In this document: one piece after another, positions 33,886-41,423 of the stretch
How the letters are laid out: the number at the start of each line of letters is the position of its first letter
Numbering within the stretch: the stretch's first letter is position 1
NCBI GenBank assembly: GCA_025451535.1
Contig: JANWKE010000097.1
Span: 1 to 41,711 of the forward strand
Source: Verrucomicrobiia bacterium
GTDB taxonomy: Bacteria; Verrucomicrobiota; Verrucomicrobiia; Limisphaerales; UBA11358
Length of the DNA: 41,711 nt
Reading direction: 5' to 3'
Program-made: the position numbers and the translations under genes
The notes under the pieces: model-generated
Seen by the model: the letters and a program-made list of their open reading frames with translations, nothing else
Databases searched by the model: none
Told to the model about the DNA's origin: nothing

Positions 33886-34215
33886 TTACTTTTTAAACGT
33901 CCGCATGTAAGTCACCAGGCCCTTGATGTCTTCGTCGGACAAATTCGCGGCCGGTCGCATCACAGTCTTGCCATCGCTGGTCTTGAATCCTTCCTTGATG
34001 GCTTTGAACGCGGCATCATCCGTCAGCGCGGACTGAACACTCGCATCGCTGTAATCCTTGGCGCCGAGCTTCTTGCCCATGTTGGTCTGGCCTTTGCCAT
34101 CGGCGCCATGGCAACGGGCGCAAGAGGTGCTCCAGTTATCCTTCGGGTCCGCGGCGGAAGCCGCCAGGGCGGCGGCGAAACCGACGACGCTGGCAAACAG
34201 AATTATCTTTTTCAT
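33886..34215 (-). CDS. Small mono-haem cytochrome c
   Basis: 109 aa from the ATG at 34215. Signal peptide (MKKIILFASVVGFAAALAASA, cleavage before ADPKDNW) and one CxxCH site (STSCARCHGADGKGQ) with a C-terminal methionine in VMRPAANLSDEDIKGLVTYM as likely sixth ligand: a class I cytochrome c. It heads the minus-strand cytochrome group, 90 bp before the 11-haem protein, and probably shuttles electrons for the two membrane complexes in the periplasm. Confidence 0.92.
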   Translation of the reverse strand: MKKIILFASVVGFAAALAASAADPKDNWSTSCARCHGADGKGQTNMGKKLGAKDYSDASVQSALTDDAAFKAIKEGFKTSDGKTVMRPAANLSDEDIKGLVTYMRTFKK

Positions 34216-34507
34216 AGTCTTTACCCTATTTGGTTGGTGGATTGCGGGCGCTGTTGTTTGCGCCTTTTCCAATGATAGCGTCGTCGAAGCGAGTGGAATT
34301 CACTACCCATGTTTTGGCCAACGCACGGCATTTTTTGCGGCGCCGAAGAAAACAATCAATCGGAACGCCAGCAAAGAACCGGCGGAAAACGCGCTACGGA
34401 GCGCAGATGGCTCGTTCGCAGGTTTGATGGCACGCGGGTTGGCGGACGATAGCTATTCGCGCTGCTGCAGGGCGGGAATTGCTCCCAACCAACGCTGCCG
34501 GTTTCGC
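34216..34507. other. Intergenic stretch between the cytochromes and the sensor kinase
   Basis: 292 bp with no supportable gene on either strand. It must carry the promoter of the minus-strand cytochrome operon; no convincing -35/-10 pair or operator was found. Confidence 0.35.
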
Positions 34508-35803
34508 TTATTTGGCCAGGTTCGACCCTGGCAGGTAAATCGTGAAGGTGGTGCCTTCGCCGGATCGCGTGTGAACATGCAACGCGCCGCGGCCTTCCTT
34601 GATCAGCCGCTGAACGATGCTGAGGCCCAGACCGGTCCCCTGCCGCGCGCCTTTGGTGGTGAAGTAGGGTTGAAAAATCTTTGGCAATACCTCCGGCAGA
34701 ATGCCCGGGCCGTCGTCGCGCACCCACAGTTTGACCAGGGGCGGGGTGTTGTCCGCACTTTCCACGTTGAGCAACCGGTCATTCGGGGTGTCCTTGATCT
34801 TCGAGAGATCCAGCGAAGTGCGCAGGATTTCGCCGCCAATTTCCACGCGATGTTTCTGCGGCACACATTGAAACGCGTTCACGGCCAGGTTGAGCAAAAT
34901 CTGGATGAGGTCGGTGCCGTTGATTTTGACGCCCGTGTCCTCGGCCAACGGCGCGATGCTGAATTCGTTCTCCTGCACGCTGGGGTGCACCCGCATGAGT
35001 TGCTCGAGGTCCTTGAGCAACTGATTGACGCTGACGCGCGGAGCGTGTTCATCCGACTGGCGGCGGAGAAAACCGAGGTACCGCCGGGAAATTTCAATGC
35101 AGTTGCCCACCTGCCGCGCGATAATGCGCAGGCGGTCCTTGATGAATTCCGAATCCTCCATTTCCATTTGCGCAGTGCGGTTGAGCCGCTGGCTGAGCAC
35201 TTGCACAAAACCGGAAATGACCGTCAACGGACCGTTGATGTCATGGATGATGCTGGCATAGATGTCGCCGCGCGTCTTGGCGATCTGTTCCTCGATGCGC
35301 TGGTTCTGCAATTCGGTCAGCAACTCCTGGACTTTTTCCGCGCTGTTGTGAATTTCGCCCTCGAAGACCCGGCGCTGCATGGCCTGGGCGACGGCGCTGC
35401 GAATGGTCGCGATGTCAAACGGCTTGTTGATGTAGTCACACGCGCGCAGCCGCAATGCCTGCCGGATGGTGTCCGTCGTCTCGAACGCCGTCATCATGAT
35501 CGCCTCGATTTCCGGGTTCACGAATTTGAGGCGCTCCAGGACCTCGATGCCCGACATGCCCGCCATGCGGATGTCCAGCACCGCCACATCCACCGGATGC
35601 TTTTGCGCCAGTTCAATCGCCGTCGGCCCGTCCTCGGCCATCAGCAAATCGTATTCATCCTTGAAAATAACCCGCAACGACTGGCGCGGCCCGTCTTCGT
35701 CATCCACGATCAATAACACGCCACGCCGTTTCGTTGGTGCCGGCTCAACCACGTCAGGGAAGGCGGTCTCCGGCTCGGCTACAAGATCAGCGGTCAAGGT
35801 CAT
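34508..35803 (-). CDS. Hybrid protein: N-terminal receiver + histidine kinase
   Basis: 431 aa from the ATG at 35803 (a GTG 33 bp upstream is possible). A receiver domain (about 28-145: LLIVDDEDGPRQSL, phospho-acceptor in VAVLDIRMAGMSG, K in YINKPFD) precedes a coiled linker and a kinase: H-box IIHDINGPLTVISGF, N-box LNLAVNAFQCV, G1 DDGPGI and G2 GTGLGLSIVQ. No membrane segment is present, so it is cytosolic and must receive its signal through the receiver or the linker. It lies 292 bp upstream of the cytochrome genes on the same strand, and so could respond to or control respiration (inference). The kinase's output regulator is not adjacent. Confidence 0.92.
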   Translation of the reverse strand: MTLTADLVAEPETAFPDVVEPAPTKRRGVLLIVDDEDGPRQSLRVIFKDEYDLLMAEDGPTAIELAQKHPVDVAVLDIRMAGMSGIEVLERLKFVNPEIEAIMMTAFETTDTIRQALRLRACDYINKPFDIATIRSAVAQAMQRRVFEGEIHNSAEKVQELLTELQNQRIEEQIAKTRGDIYASIIHDINGPLTVISGFVQVLSQRLNRTAQMEMEDSEFIKDRLRIIARQVGNCIEISRRYLGFLRRQSDEHAPRVSVNQLLKDLEQLMRVHPSVQENEFSIAPLAEDTGVKINGTDLIQILLNLAVNAFQCVPQKHRVEIGGEILRTSLDLSKIKDTPNDRLLNVESADNTPPLVKLWVRDDGPGILPEVLPKIFQPYFTTKGARQGTGLGLSIVQRLIKEGRGALHVHTRSGEGTTFTIYLPGSNLAK

Positions 35804-35880
35804 ATTCAAAGTCCAGGTTGCTCGGTTCAATTCCACTGAAAACGTCTAATAACGGGATTCTACCCTAAATGGCCTCACTC

Positions 35881-36414
35881 TCAAGCGCAAAGCGTGCCAG
35901 ATTTTGACGGTCGTAAACGCAACAGGACGAGTGCCTGCCGGGCGGTAACGGCTTTGAACTTCGTGCGCCCATAAGCGTTTAATCTGCGCTCCACAATGGT
36001 TCCGAATGCCCCGGCCAGGGCAAGGAAAACCGTCCCCACCGGTTTGGCTTTCGTCCCGCCCCCCGGTCCGGCAATGCCGGTGATGCCCAACGCAAAATCC
36101 GCGCCGAATTTTTTCCGCGCCCCTTCGGCCATTTCCCGCGCCACGGCTTCGCTCACCGCGCCGTGTGCGGCGAGCGTTTTCGCCCGGACGCCGAGAAATC
36201 GTTGTTTGGCCGCGTTGTGGTAGGCCACCACGCCGCCCAGGAATACTGCCGAAGCGCCGGGCACGTTGGTAAGCCGGTGCGCCAGGCAACCACCGGTGCA
36301 CGATTCGGCCAGCGCCAGTGTCTGCTTTCGTTGCGCAAGCTGCCGGAGAACATCCGCTTCGAGCCGGCAGCCTGTCCTGGCACCCAGGTTCTTTCCGGCA
36401 ACGGATTTTGGCAT
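35881..36414 (-). CDS. Stand-alone CinA C-terminal domain (nicotinamide-nucleotide amidase)
   Basis: 177 aa from the ATG at 36414, preceded by GGAA. The PncC/CinA-C domain fills the protein: LALAESCTGGCLAHRLTNVPGASAVFLGGVVAYHN, GAVSEAVAREMAEG, and ALGITGIAGPGGGTKAKPVGTVF. The family deamidates nicotinamide mononucleotide in NAD salvage. The N-terminal molybdopterin-like domain of full CinA is absent, as in PncC. An upstream ATG at 36495 would overlap the neighbouring gene and is less likely. The stop-to-start gap to the upstream gene is 20 bp, so an operon is likely. Confidence 0.9.
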   Translation of the reverse strand: MPKSVAGKNLGARTGCRLEADVLRQLAQRKQTLALAESCTGGCLAHRLTNVPGASAVFLGGVVAYHNAAKQRFLGVRAKTLAAHGAVSEAVAREMAEGARKKFGADFALGITGIAGPGGGTKAKPVGTVFLALAGAFGTIVERRLNAYGRTKFKAVTARQALVLLRLRPSKSGTLCA

Positions 36415-36434
36415 GGCGGGATTCCGGGCAGCCT

Positions 36435-37262
36435 TCAAGGCGAGCGGCGCATCGGAAATCTCTGAATTTCCGCCGTGAACGTCCCGGCCACACAACTCTT
36501 CGTCTCATCCGGCAGGCAAAGATAAATTTTGCCCGGCAGTTTATCGTTGGTAATTTTTCCGAACTCCAGCTTCATCGCAAACCCGTTGGTGAACAGTTCC
36601 ATCACCCGCAAATCACCTTCGCGCCAAAAGAGCGAAACCCCGGGCGCCAGACCGGCGTGATTGGTGTTGACCTCAAAGCTCCCGCCACTCAGGGTTTCGG
36701 CCGCATTCGCGGAAAAGGCGTTGGTGGCAATAAAAACGTTTGCCGCCATCACTGATTCCCATCCCCTTTCCGAGCGGAGCACCAAAAGACCGTTTTGTAA
36801 AACCGCCTGCCGGCAGACAAAATGCCTGCCGTGAATGGTTCCCGCCGCGGCCGCCTTCGGAATAATCACATTCGTCAAATCCAGGATCCAAAGCGGGCTG
36901 ACCACCATCGGCATCGCACTGGTATCCGCCACGACCGCCGGCCCTCGCCGCGACTGGACAATCTTTTCGCGCACGAACATCGCCGTAACGACGGCGCACG
37001 CCAGAATCAGCGCGAAGATCAGCAACGCGGGTTTTCTTTGATGCACCACGGATGAGGCTGCCTTCGTTGCGGGCGCGGGCGGCAGGATGACCGGCTTGAT
37101 ATACTGCGTCGCCGACAATTGATACTTGGAACCCACCGCCGGCGCCTTGGGCACGATGACGATTTGAAAACAGGTCGGGCATTCAACTTGCGCGCCGCTC
37201 GCACTCGAATCCACTGCCATGCGTTGGCCACAAACCGGGCAGGCAAATTTGAACTCGCTCAT
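36435..37262 (-). CDS. Zinc-ribbon membrane protein of unknown function
   Basis: 275 aa from the ATG at 37262. An N-terminal zinc ribbon with CxxC pairs (FACPVCGQRM and VECPTCFQ) is followed by a Pro-rich linker, one transmembrane helix (about 80-98, ALLIFALILACAVVTAMFV), and a soluble C-terminal domain of about 160 residues with no recognised family. The topology suggests a cytosolic ribbon and a periplasmic domain. Earlier in-frame starts at 37280 and 37304 exist but add no recognisable sequence. It precedes the CinA-C gene. Confidence 0.75.
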   Translation of the reverse strand: MSEFKFACPVCGQRMAVDSSASGAQVECPTCFQIVIVPKAPAVGSKYQLSATQYIKPVILPPAPATKAASSVVHQRKPALLIFALILACAVVTAMFVREKIVQSRRGPAVVADTSAMPMVVSPLWILDLTNVIIPKAAAAGTIHGRHFVCRQAVLQNGLLVLRSERGWESVMAANVFIATNAFSANAAETLSGGSFEVNTNHAGLAPGVSLFWREGDLRVMELFTNGFAMKLEFGKITNDKLPGKIYLCLPDETKSCVAGTFTAEIQRFPMRRSP

Positions 37263-37407
37263 GGATGACCGGGAGAACATTTCATATTCACGCCACAGCG
37301 GCAATGATGTTTTTTAAGTAATTTTAATCCGTCTTTGGGATTGAATTTTGCCGCCGCATCTCAAAATCTGTGTTTATCCGCGTTTAGCGGCGATTCAACC
37401 AAAACGC

Positions 37408-38808
37408 ATGAAAAAAATTTCTCCTGTCTCCCGCAGCGGACGGTTTGCCGGGGGGCCCGCGGCGGATGTCGCGCGATTCACCGAATCCGTGTCTTTCGAT
37501 CATCGACTCTGGCGGCACGATATCCTGGGCTCGCTGGCCCACGCCACCATGCTCCGGAAAATCGGGGTGCTGACCAAAAAGGAATTGCGCGCCATCGTCC
37601 GAGGCTTGAATACGATCGGACAGGAAATCACCGCCGGCAAATTCAAATGGAAACCGGAACTCGAAGACGTCCACATGAACATCGAGGCCGAATTAACGAG
37701 GCGAGAACCCGCCGGAGCGAAACTGCACACCGCCCGCTCGCGCAACGACCAGGTCGCACTCGATGTGCGGCTATGGCTGCGCGATGAAATTGTCCGGTTG
37801 CTCGGCGAAATCGCCGATTTACAGCGCGCGCTCATCTCGCTCGGCGAAAAGAACGCCGACGTGCTCATCCCCGGTTACACGCATTTGCAGCGCGCGCAAC
37901 CGGTCTACCTTGCACACCATCTGCTGGCCTACGTGGAGATGCTCGAACGCGACTGTGAACGGCTGTGGGACTGCCACTCGCGCGTGAACGTCTGCCCGCT
38001 CGGCAGCGGCGCGCTGGCCGGTTCCACGCTCCCGCTCGAGCGCGAACTTGTCGCCAAACTGCTCGGCTTCGTGGATGCCAGCGGCCGGCCGCAACTCACG
38101 CAAAATTCCATGGACGCCGTCAGCGACCGCGATTTCGCCGTCGAATTCTGCGCCGCCGCCGCGTTGCTGTCCGTTCATCTTTCGCGGCTCGCGGAGGATC
38201 TGATTCTCTGGACCGGTGCGGAATTCAACTTCATCAAAATTGCCGATGCCTATACCACCGGCTCGTCCCTCATGCCGCAGAAGAAAAATCCCGACGTTGC
38301 CGAACTGGCCCGCGGCAAATCCGGCCGCGTCATCGGCAACCTCGTTGCGCTGCTCACCCTGCTCAAGGGCCTGCCGATGACGTACAATCGCGATTTGCAG
38401 GAGGACAAGGAACGGCTGTTCGACACCGCCGATACTGTCCGCGCCACCACGCGGATTGTGGCTGCGATGTTACGAAACACGAAGGTGAATGCGCCGGCAT
38501 GCGCCGCCGCGGCGAGCGACCCGGCGTTACTGGCAACCGACCTCGCGGATTATCTCGTCAAGCAAGGAATGCCATTCCGGCAGGCACATCAAATTGTCGG
38601 CGCGGTCGTGGCCCTGGCGGAAAAAACCGGCAAACCGCTGAACCGGCTCACGTTTGCGGAATTGCAATCCGTGAATAAATCTTTTGGCCGCGACGCGCTC
38701 GGCGTATTCGATTTGAAACGCGCGATGGCAAAGCGCAATCTCACCGGCGCACCGGGAACGAAGGAAGTCGCGAAACAACTGGCAAGGTGGCGGGAGTTGT
38801 TGAGTTAA
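37408..38808 (+). CDS. argH: Argininosuccinate lyase
   Basis: 466 aa from the ATG at 37408; a frame 20 codons longer lacks family similarity. Last step of arginine synthesis, cleaving argininosuccinate to arginine and fumarate. Fumarase/aspartase superfamily: SGRFAGGPAADVARFTESVSFD start, DVHMNIEAELT, LHTARSRNDQVALD, GYTHLQRAQPV, the signature GSSLMPQKKNPDVAEL with the catalytic serine loop, and MTYNRDLQEDKE. The next gene starts 9 bp downstream. Confidence 0.96.
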   Translation: MKKISPVSRSGRFAGGPAADVARFTESVSFDHRLWRHDILGSLAHATMLRKIGVLTKKELRAIVRGLNTIGQEITAGKFKWKPELEDVHMNIEAELTRREPAGAKLHTARSRNDQVALDVRLWLRDEIVRLLGEIADLQRALISLGEKNADVLIPGYTHLQRAQPVYLAHHLLAYVEMLERDCERLWDCHSRVNVCPLGSGALAGSTLPLERELVAKLLGFVDASGRPQLTQNSMDAVSDRDFAVEFCAAAALLSVHLSRLAEDLILWTGAEFNFIKIADAYTTGSSLMPQKKNPDVAELARGKSGRVIGNLVALLTLLKGLPMTYNRDLQEDKERLFDTADTVRATTRIVAAMLRNTKVNAPACAAAASDPALLATDLADYLVKQGMPFRQAHQIVGAVVALAEKTGKPLNRLTFAELQSVNKSFGRDALGVFDLKRAMAKRNLTGAPGTKEVAKQLARWRELLS

Positions 38809-38817
38809 ATTTGATAC

Positions 38818-39564
38818 GTGAAGAAATCTTTCACAATTTGGTTTCTTGGAGGTCTGGCCGTCGGTTTCGCTATCTGGTCAATTTCAAAACAAATTTCTCC
38901 GGAAATCGGGCAATCGGAATTACCACCAGTCTCAATTTTAGACCCAAGCACCACAAATTTTGCTCCAAAAGTTCTCATTTTGTCCGGCAAGATTTGGAAC
39001 TCGACACCATATCTAATCTGGTGTGGAAATCGCTTTGAATTAGCTATCATTGGACCAACGAACTACTACCTCAAGGAATGGCGCGGAGATGCAAGGAGAA
39101 GAAACGGTTCCGGTTACAGCATCAGTGTAATTAGCGGCAACTTCGGCGCGAGGACTGAACGTCGTTGGCTAAGTTATGCCGTACAAGGAGGTGGTGGCGG
39201 ACTTTCACCAGACATAACAATAGAATGCCTTGCGCGCCGTTTGTGGACAACCAACGGCTTCACAGGAGTGAGGCCAGACAAATTATCCGCAAAGCAATGG
39301 GATAAAACAGAAGAATTTTCTGACCTCGAGAAGTTTGGACCGTATATTTTACCGCGTAAAATAACCACGACAGAAACATTCAATCCCGGACAAGTTTTGA
39401 AGCGAGAATATACCGTTGAAAGAATTATCTTCTCCGATGAACCGACGCTCGGATGGCTTGACGAAATCAAAGAGAAATATTTCAAGGATTATATCCGGGC
39501 ATTTGACAAATCGCAAACGAATGCAACACCAAGAATTTCTGTCGAAATAACGAACAAAATTTGA
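38818..39564 (+). CDS. AT-rich orphan gene, N-terminally anchored protein
   Basis: 248 aa, GTG start 9 bp after argH. Base composition is clearly lower in GC than all neighbours, and codon use is A/T-rich. One N-terminal hydrophobic segment (SFTIWFLGGLAVGFAIWSI) could be a signal anchor. The rest is soluble, with a glycine run (VQGGGGGLSPD) and many aromatic residues. No family recognised. Next to the RAYT element, it is a candidate for recent acquisition. Confidence 0.65.
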   Translation: MKKSFTIWFLGGLAVGFAIWSISKQISPEIGQSELPPVSILDPSTTNFAPKVLILSGKIWNSTPYLIWCGNRFELAIIGPTNYYLKEWRGDARRRNGSGYSISVISGNFGARTERRWLSYAVQGGGGGLSPDITIECLARRLWTTNGFTGVRPDKLSAKQWDKTEEFSDLEKFGPYILPRKITTTETFNPGQVLKREYTVERIIFSDEPTLGWLDEIKEKYFKDYIRAFDKSQTNATPRISVEITNKI

Positions 39565-39624
39565 AACTCGAACTGGCGCGCAAATCGAGTTCCGAAAATC
39601 CGGCTGGTTCAGTCCGCGGTGCTC
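39565..39624. repeat. Short inverted repeat after the orphan gene
   Basis: AACTCGA at 39565-39571 and TCGAGTT at 39585-39591 form a small hairpin immediately after the orphan gene's stop. It may help end that transcript, but no T-run follows. Confidence 0.35.
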
Positions 39625-39669
39625 GTGCCGAAGGCACAAGTGGATATTAGCCAGCCACAAGGTGGCTGG
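39625..39669 (-). repeat. REP-like unit 1 (inverted orientation)
   Basis: Two hairpins joined by GGATATTAG: GTGCC-GAA-GGCAC at 39625-39637 and CCAGCCAC-AAG-GTGGCTGG at 39651-39669. It is the reverse complement, with variation, of unit 3 downstream of the transposase. The conserved linker on the other strand reads CTAATATCC. Confidence 0.8.
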
Positions 39670-39782
39670 TAACGTTCCGCCAAAAAACCTCCCCGTCCCG
39701 GCGGGACGGCGGAAACATCCTTGCTCAATCCATTTACGAAATTCCACCGTCCTTTTCGAACGATCTCATTCGCACCTCTTGA

Positions 39783-39827
39783 CCAGACACGTTGTGTCTG
39801 GCTAATGTCTCACGTCGCTTCGCGATG
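39783..39827 (+). repeat. REP-like unit 2, overlapping the transposase leader
   Basis: CCAGACAC-GTT-GTGTCTGG at 39783-39801 is followed by CTAATGTC and a small CGC-TTC-GCG hairpin at about 39815-39823. It has the same layout and direction as unit 3. It runs up to the transposase start region, so it may influence its translation. Confidence 0.75.
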
Positions 39828-39836
39828 ATATGGCGT

Positions 39837-40283
39837 ATGCCATCAACTCATTTAAGCCTGCACTACCACATCATCTTCAGTACGAAAGACCGGCACCCGT
39901 TCATTGCCGATGCGTGGCGTTCACGTTTGCACGAATATCTCGGCGGGCTGGTCCGCGCAGCGGATGGAATTCCCGAAGCCGTCGGTGGCACTGCGGATCA
40001 TGTTCATTTACTGGTTGGTTTACGCGCAACCCACGCGCTCGCGGCGTTCATCCAGGACATCAAACAGTCTTCGTCGCACTGGATACACGAAGTCATTGAT
40101 GCAAAGAATTTAGCGTGGCAACCAGGCTACGGCGCATTTACGGTAAGCATTTCAAACTGCGAGGCGGTCAAAAAATACATTGCCCATCAGGCGGAACATC
40201 ACCGGACAAAATCATTTCAAGAGGAATATGTGGTTTTCCTGCAAAAACACGGCGTGGAATACGATGAAAAATATTTGTGGTGA
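39837..40283 (+). CDS. REP-associated tyrosine transposase (IS200/IS605-like Y1 TnpA)
   Basis: 148 aa from the ATG at 39837; ATG 39825 and an earlier in-frame start overlap REP unit 2 and are less likely. A single Y1_Tnp domain: LHYHIIFSTKDRHPFI start, the HUH metal motif in ADHVHLLVGL, and a C-terminal helix with the likely catalytic tyrosine in VKKYIAHQAEHHRTKSF followed by EEYVVFLQKHGVEYDEKYLW. Such proteins nick single-stranded DNA at hairpins. No accessory gene such as tnpB is present. It appears intact. Confidence 0.9.
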   Translation: MPSTHLSLHYHIIFSTKDRHPFIADAWRSRLHEYLGGLVRAADGIPEAVGGTADHVHLLVGLRATHALAAFIQDIKQSSSHWIHEVIDAKNLAWQPGYGAFTVSISNCEAVKKYIAHQAEHHRTKSFQEEYVVFLQKHGVEYDEKYLW

Positions 40284-40331
40284 GCTTGTCCGGCGTCCCT
40301 TGCGGGACACATTCCGGTTGGGTCTGGCTTT

Positions 40332-40375
40332 CCAGCCACTTCGTGGCTGGCTAATATCCAGTGTTCCTTCGGAAC
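40332..40375 (+). repeat. REP-like unit 3, ending 1 bp before an ATG of the squalene synthase gene
   Basis: CCAGCCAC-TTC-GTGGCTGG at 40332-40350, linker CTAATATCC, then GTTCC-TTC-GGAAC at 40363-40375. It is an inverted copy of unit 1. Its last hairpin abuts the first ATG (40377) of the next gene. Confidence 0.8.
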
Positions 40376-40388
40376 AATGAGAACGCAA

Positions 40389-41414
40389 ATGTCAAAACTG
40401 CAGAAAGAGTTGCTCAAGGCAACGTCGCGCTCGTTTTACCTGACGTTGCGCGTGCTGCCGGCCCGGGTGCGCCCGCAAATCGGCCTTGCTTACCTGCTCG
40501 CGCGCACCACCGACACCATCGCCGACACGGAAATCGTTCCGCTGGCGCAACGCCTGGACGCACTGCAACAATTGTGTCAACGCATCCTGGGCAAATCCAC
40601 CGCACCGCTGGATTTCGGCGGACTCGCCGAACAACAAGCCTTGCCCGCCGAGCGTCTCCTGCTGGAAAAGGTCGAGGCCAGCCTCGCCCTGCTGCCAAAA
40701 CTTTCGCCCGCCGACCTGCAGCGGGTCCGTAGCGTGCTTGAGGTCATTACCGGCGGCCAGCAACTGGATTTGGAGCGGTTCGCCGGGGCGTCCGCCCAAA
40801 ACATCATCGCTCTCAAATCCGCCATTGAACTCGATGACTACACGTATCGTGTCGCCGGGTGGGTGGGCGAGTTCTGGACCCAGGTATGTCGCGCGCATCT
40901 GTTCCCGCGCGCGGAACTGGAGGACGCGCAATTGTTCGGAGACAGCATCCGTTTCGGCAAAGGGTTGCAACTCGTCAACATCCTGCGTGATTTGTCGGCG
41001 GATTTGCGCAAGGGCCGCTGTTACCTGCCGTCCCTGGAACTGGACCAGGCCGGATTAATGCCATCGGTCTTGTTGTCGCCCGTGAATGAATCACGGTTCC
41101 GCCCGTTTTATCACCATTATCTCGATCTGGCGGAAGCGCATCTGCAGGCGGGCTGGAATTACACCAATTCACTGCCCCGCGGCCAGTTCCGTGTCCGGCT
41201 GGCTTGCGCCTGGCCGATTTTAATCGGGGTCAGGACGATTAAGCGATTGCGCGCCGCCGATGTGCTTGAGCTGCGGCAAGGCGTCAAAATTTCGCGCGGC
41301 GGAGTTCGCGGAATTTTGCTGCGTTCGGTGCTGCTTTATCCGTTGCAAACCGCGTGGCAAAAACAGTTTGTCGCCAACCCGAAAGCTGTTGCGTCCGGGC
41401 CAAAATTAGGGTAA
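40389..41414 (+). CDS. Squalene/phytoene synthase family protein (HpnC/HpnD-like)
   Basis: 341 aa from the ATG at 40389; an ATG 12 bp upstream (40377) touches the REP hairpin. Head-to-head prenyl transferase joining two C15 (or C20) diphosphates. Features: SRSFYLTLRVLPARVRPQIGLAYLLAR, first aspartate motif in DTIADTE, and second in GKGLQLVNILRDLSADLRKGRCYLP. The family makes squalene for hopanoids or sterols, or phytoene for carotenoids; which is not decidable here. No other hopanoid or carotenoid gene is in the window. The next gene begins 9 bp after the stop. Confidence 0.88.
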   Translation: MSKLQKELLKATSRSFYLTLRVLPARVRPQIGLAYLLARTTDTIADTEIVPLAQRLDALQQLCQRILGKSTAPLDFGGLAEQQALPAERLLLEKVEASLALLPKLSPADLQRVRSVLEVITGGQQLDLERFAGASAQNIIALKSAIELDDYTYRVAGWVGEFWTQVCRAHLFPRAELEDAQLFGDSIRFGKGLQLVNILRDLSADLRKGRCYLPSLELDQAGLMPSVLLSPVNESRFRPFYHHYLDLAEAHLQAGWNYTNSLPRGQFRVRLACAWPILIGVRTIKRLRAADVLELRQGVKISRGGVRGILLRSVLLYPLQTAWQKQFVANPKAVASGPKLG

Positions 41415-41423
41415 GGAAACGTT

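Larger units (their letters stand above)
39625..40375. mobile_element. RAYT/REP module (REP-associated tyrosine transposase with flanking REP units)
   Basis: A single-domain Y1 transposase gene is bracketed by REP-like units: unit 1 inverted at 39625-39669, unit 2 at 39783-39827 and unit 3 at 40332-40375. All share a CCAG(C/A)CAC-NNN-GTG(G/T)CTGG hairpin next to CTAAT(A/G)TC and a second, smaller hairpin with a TTC loop. Inner palindromes CCGTCCC-GGC-GGGACGG (39693-39709) and GTCCC-TTGC-GGGAC (40295-40308) form another symmetrical pair. This arrangement is typical of domesticated RAYTs, which act on REP sequences instead of their own ends. Confidence 0.75.

Noticed and set aside
34058-35716. 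552-codon open frame on the plus strand opposite the sensor kinase
   Set aside because: It is antisense to clear receiver and kinase motifs, and its translation is rich in Arg/His/Asp with no domain; it is a GC-driven shadow.
39625-40375. CRISPR-like array
   Set aside because: Repeats are palindromic, few and irregularly spaced, and no cas gene is present.
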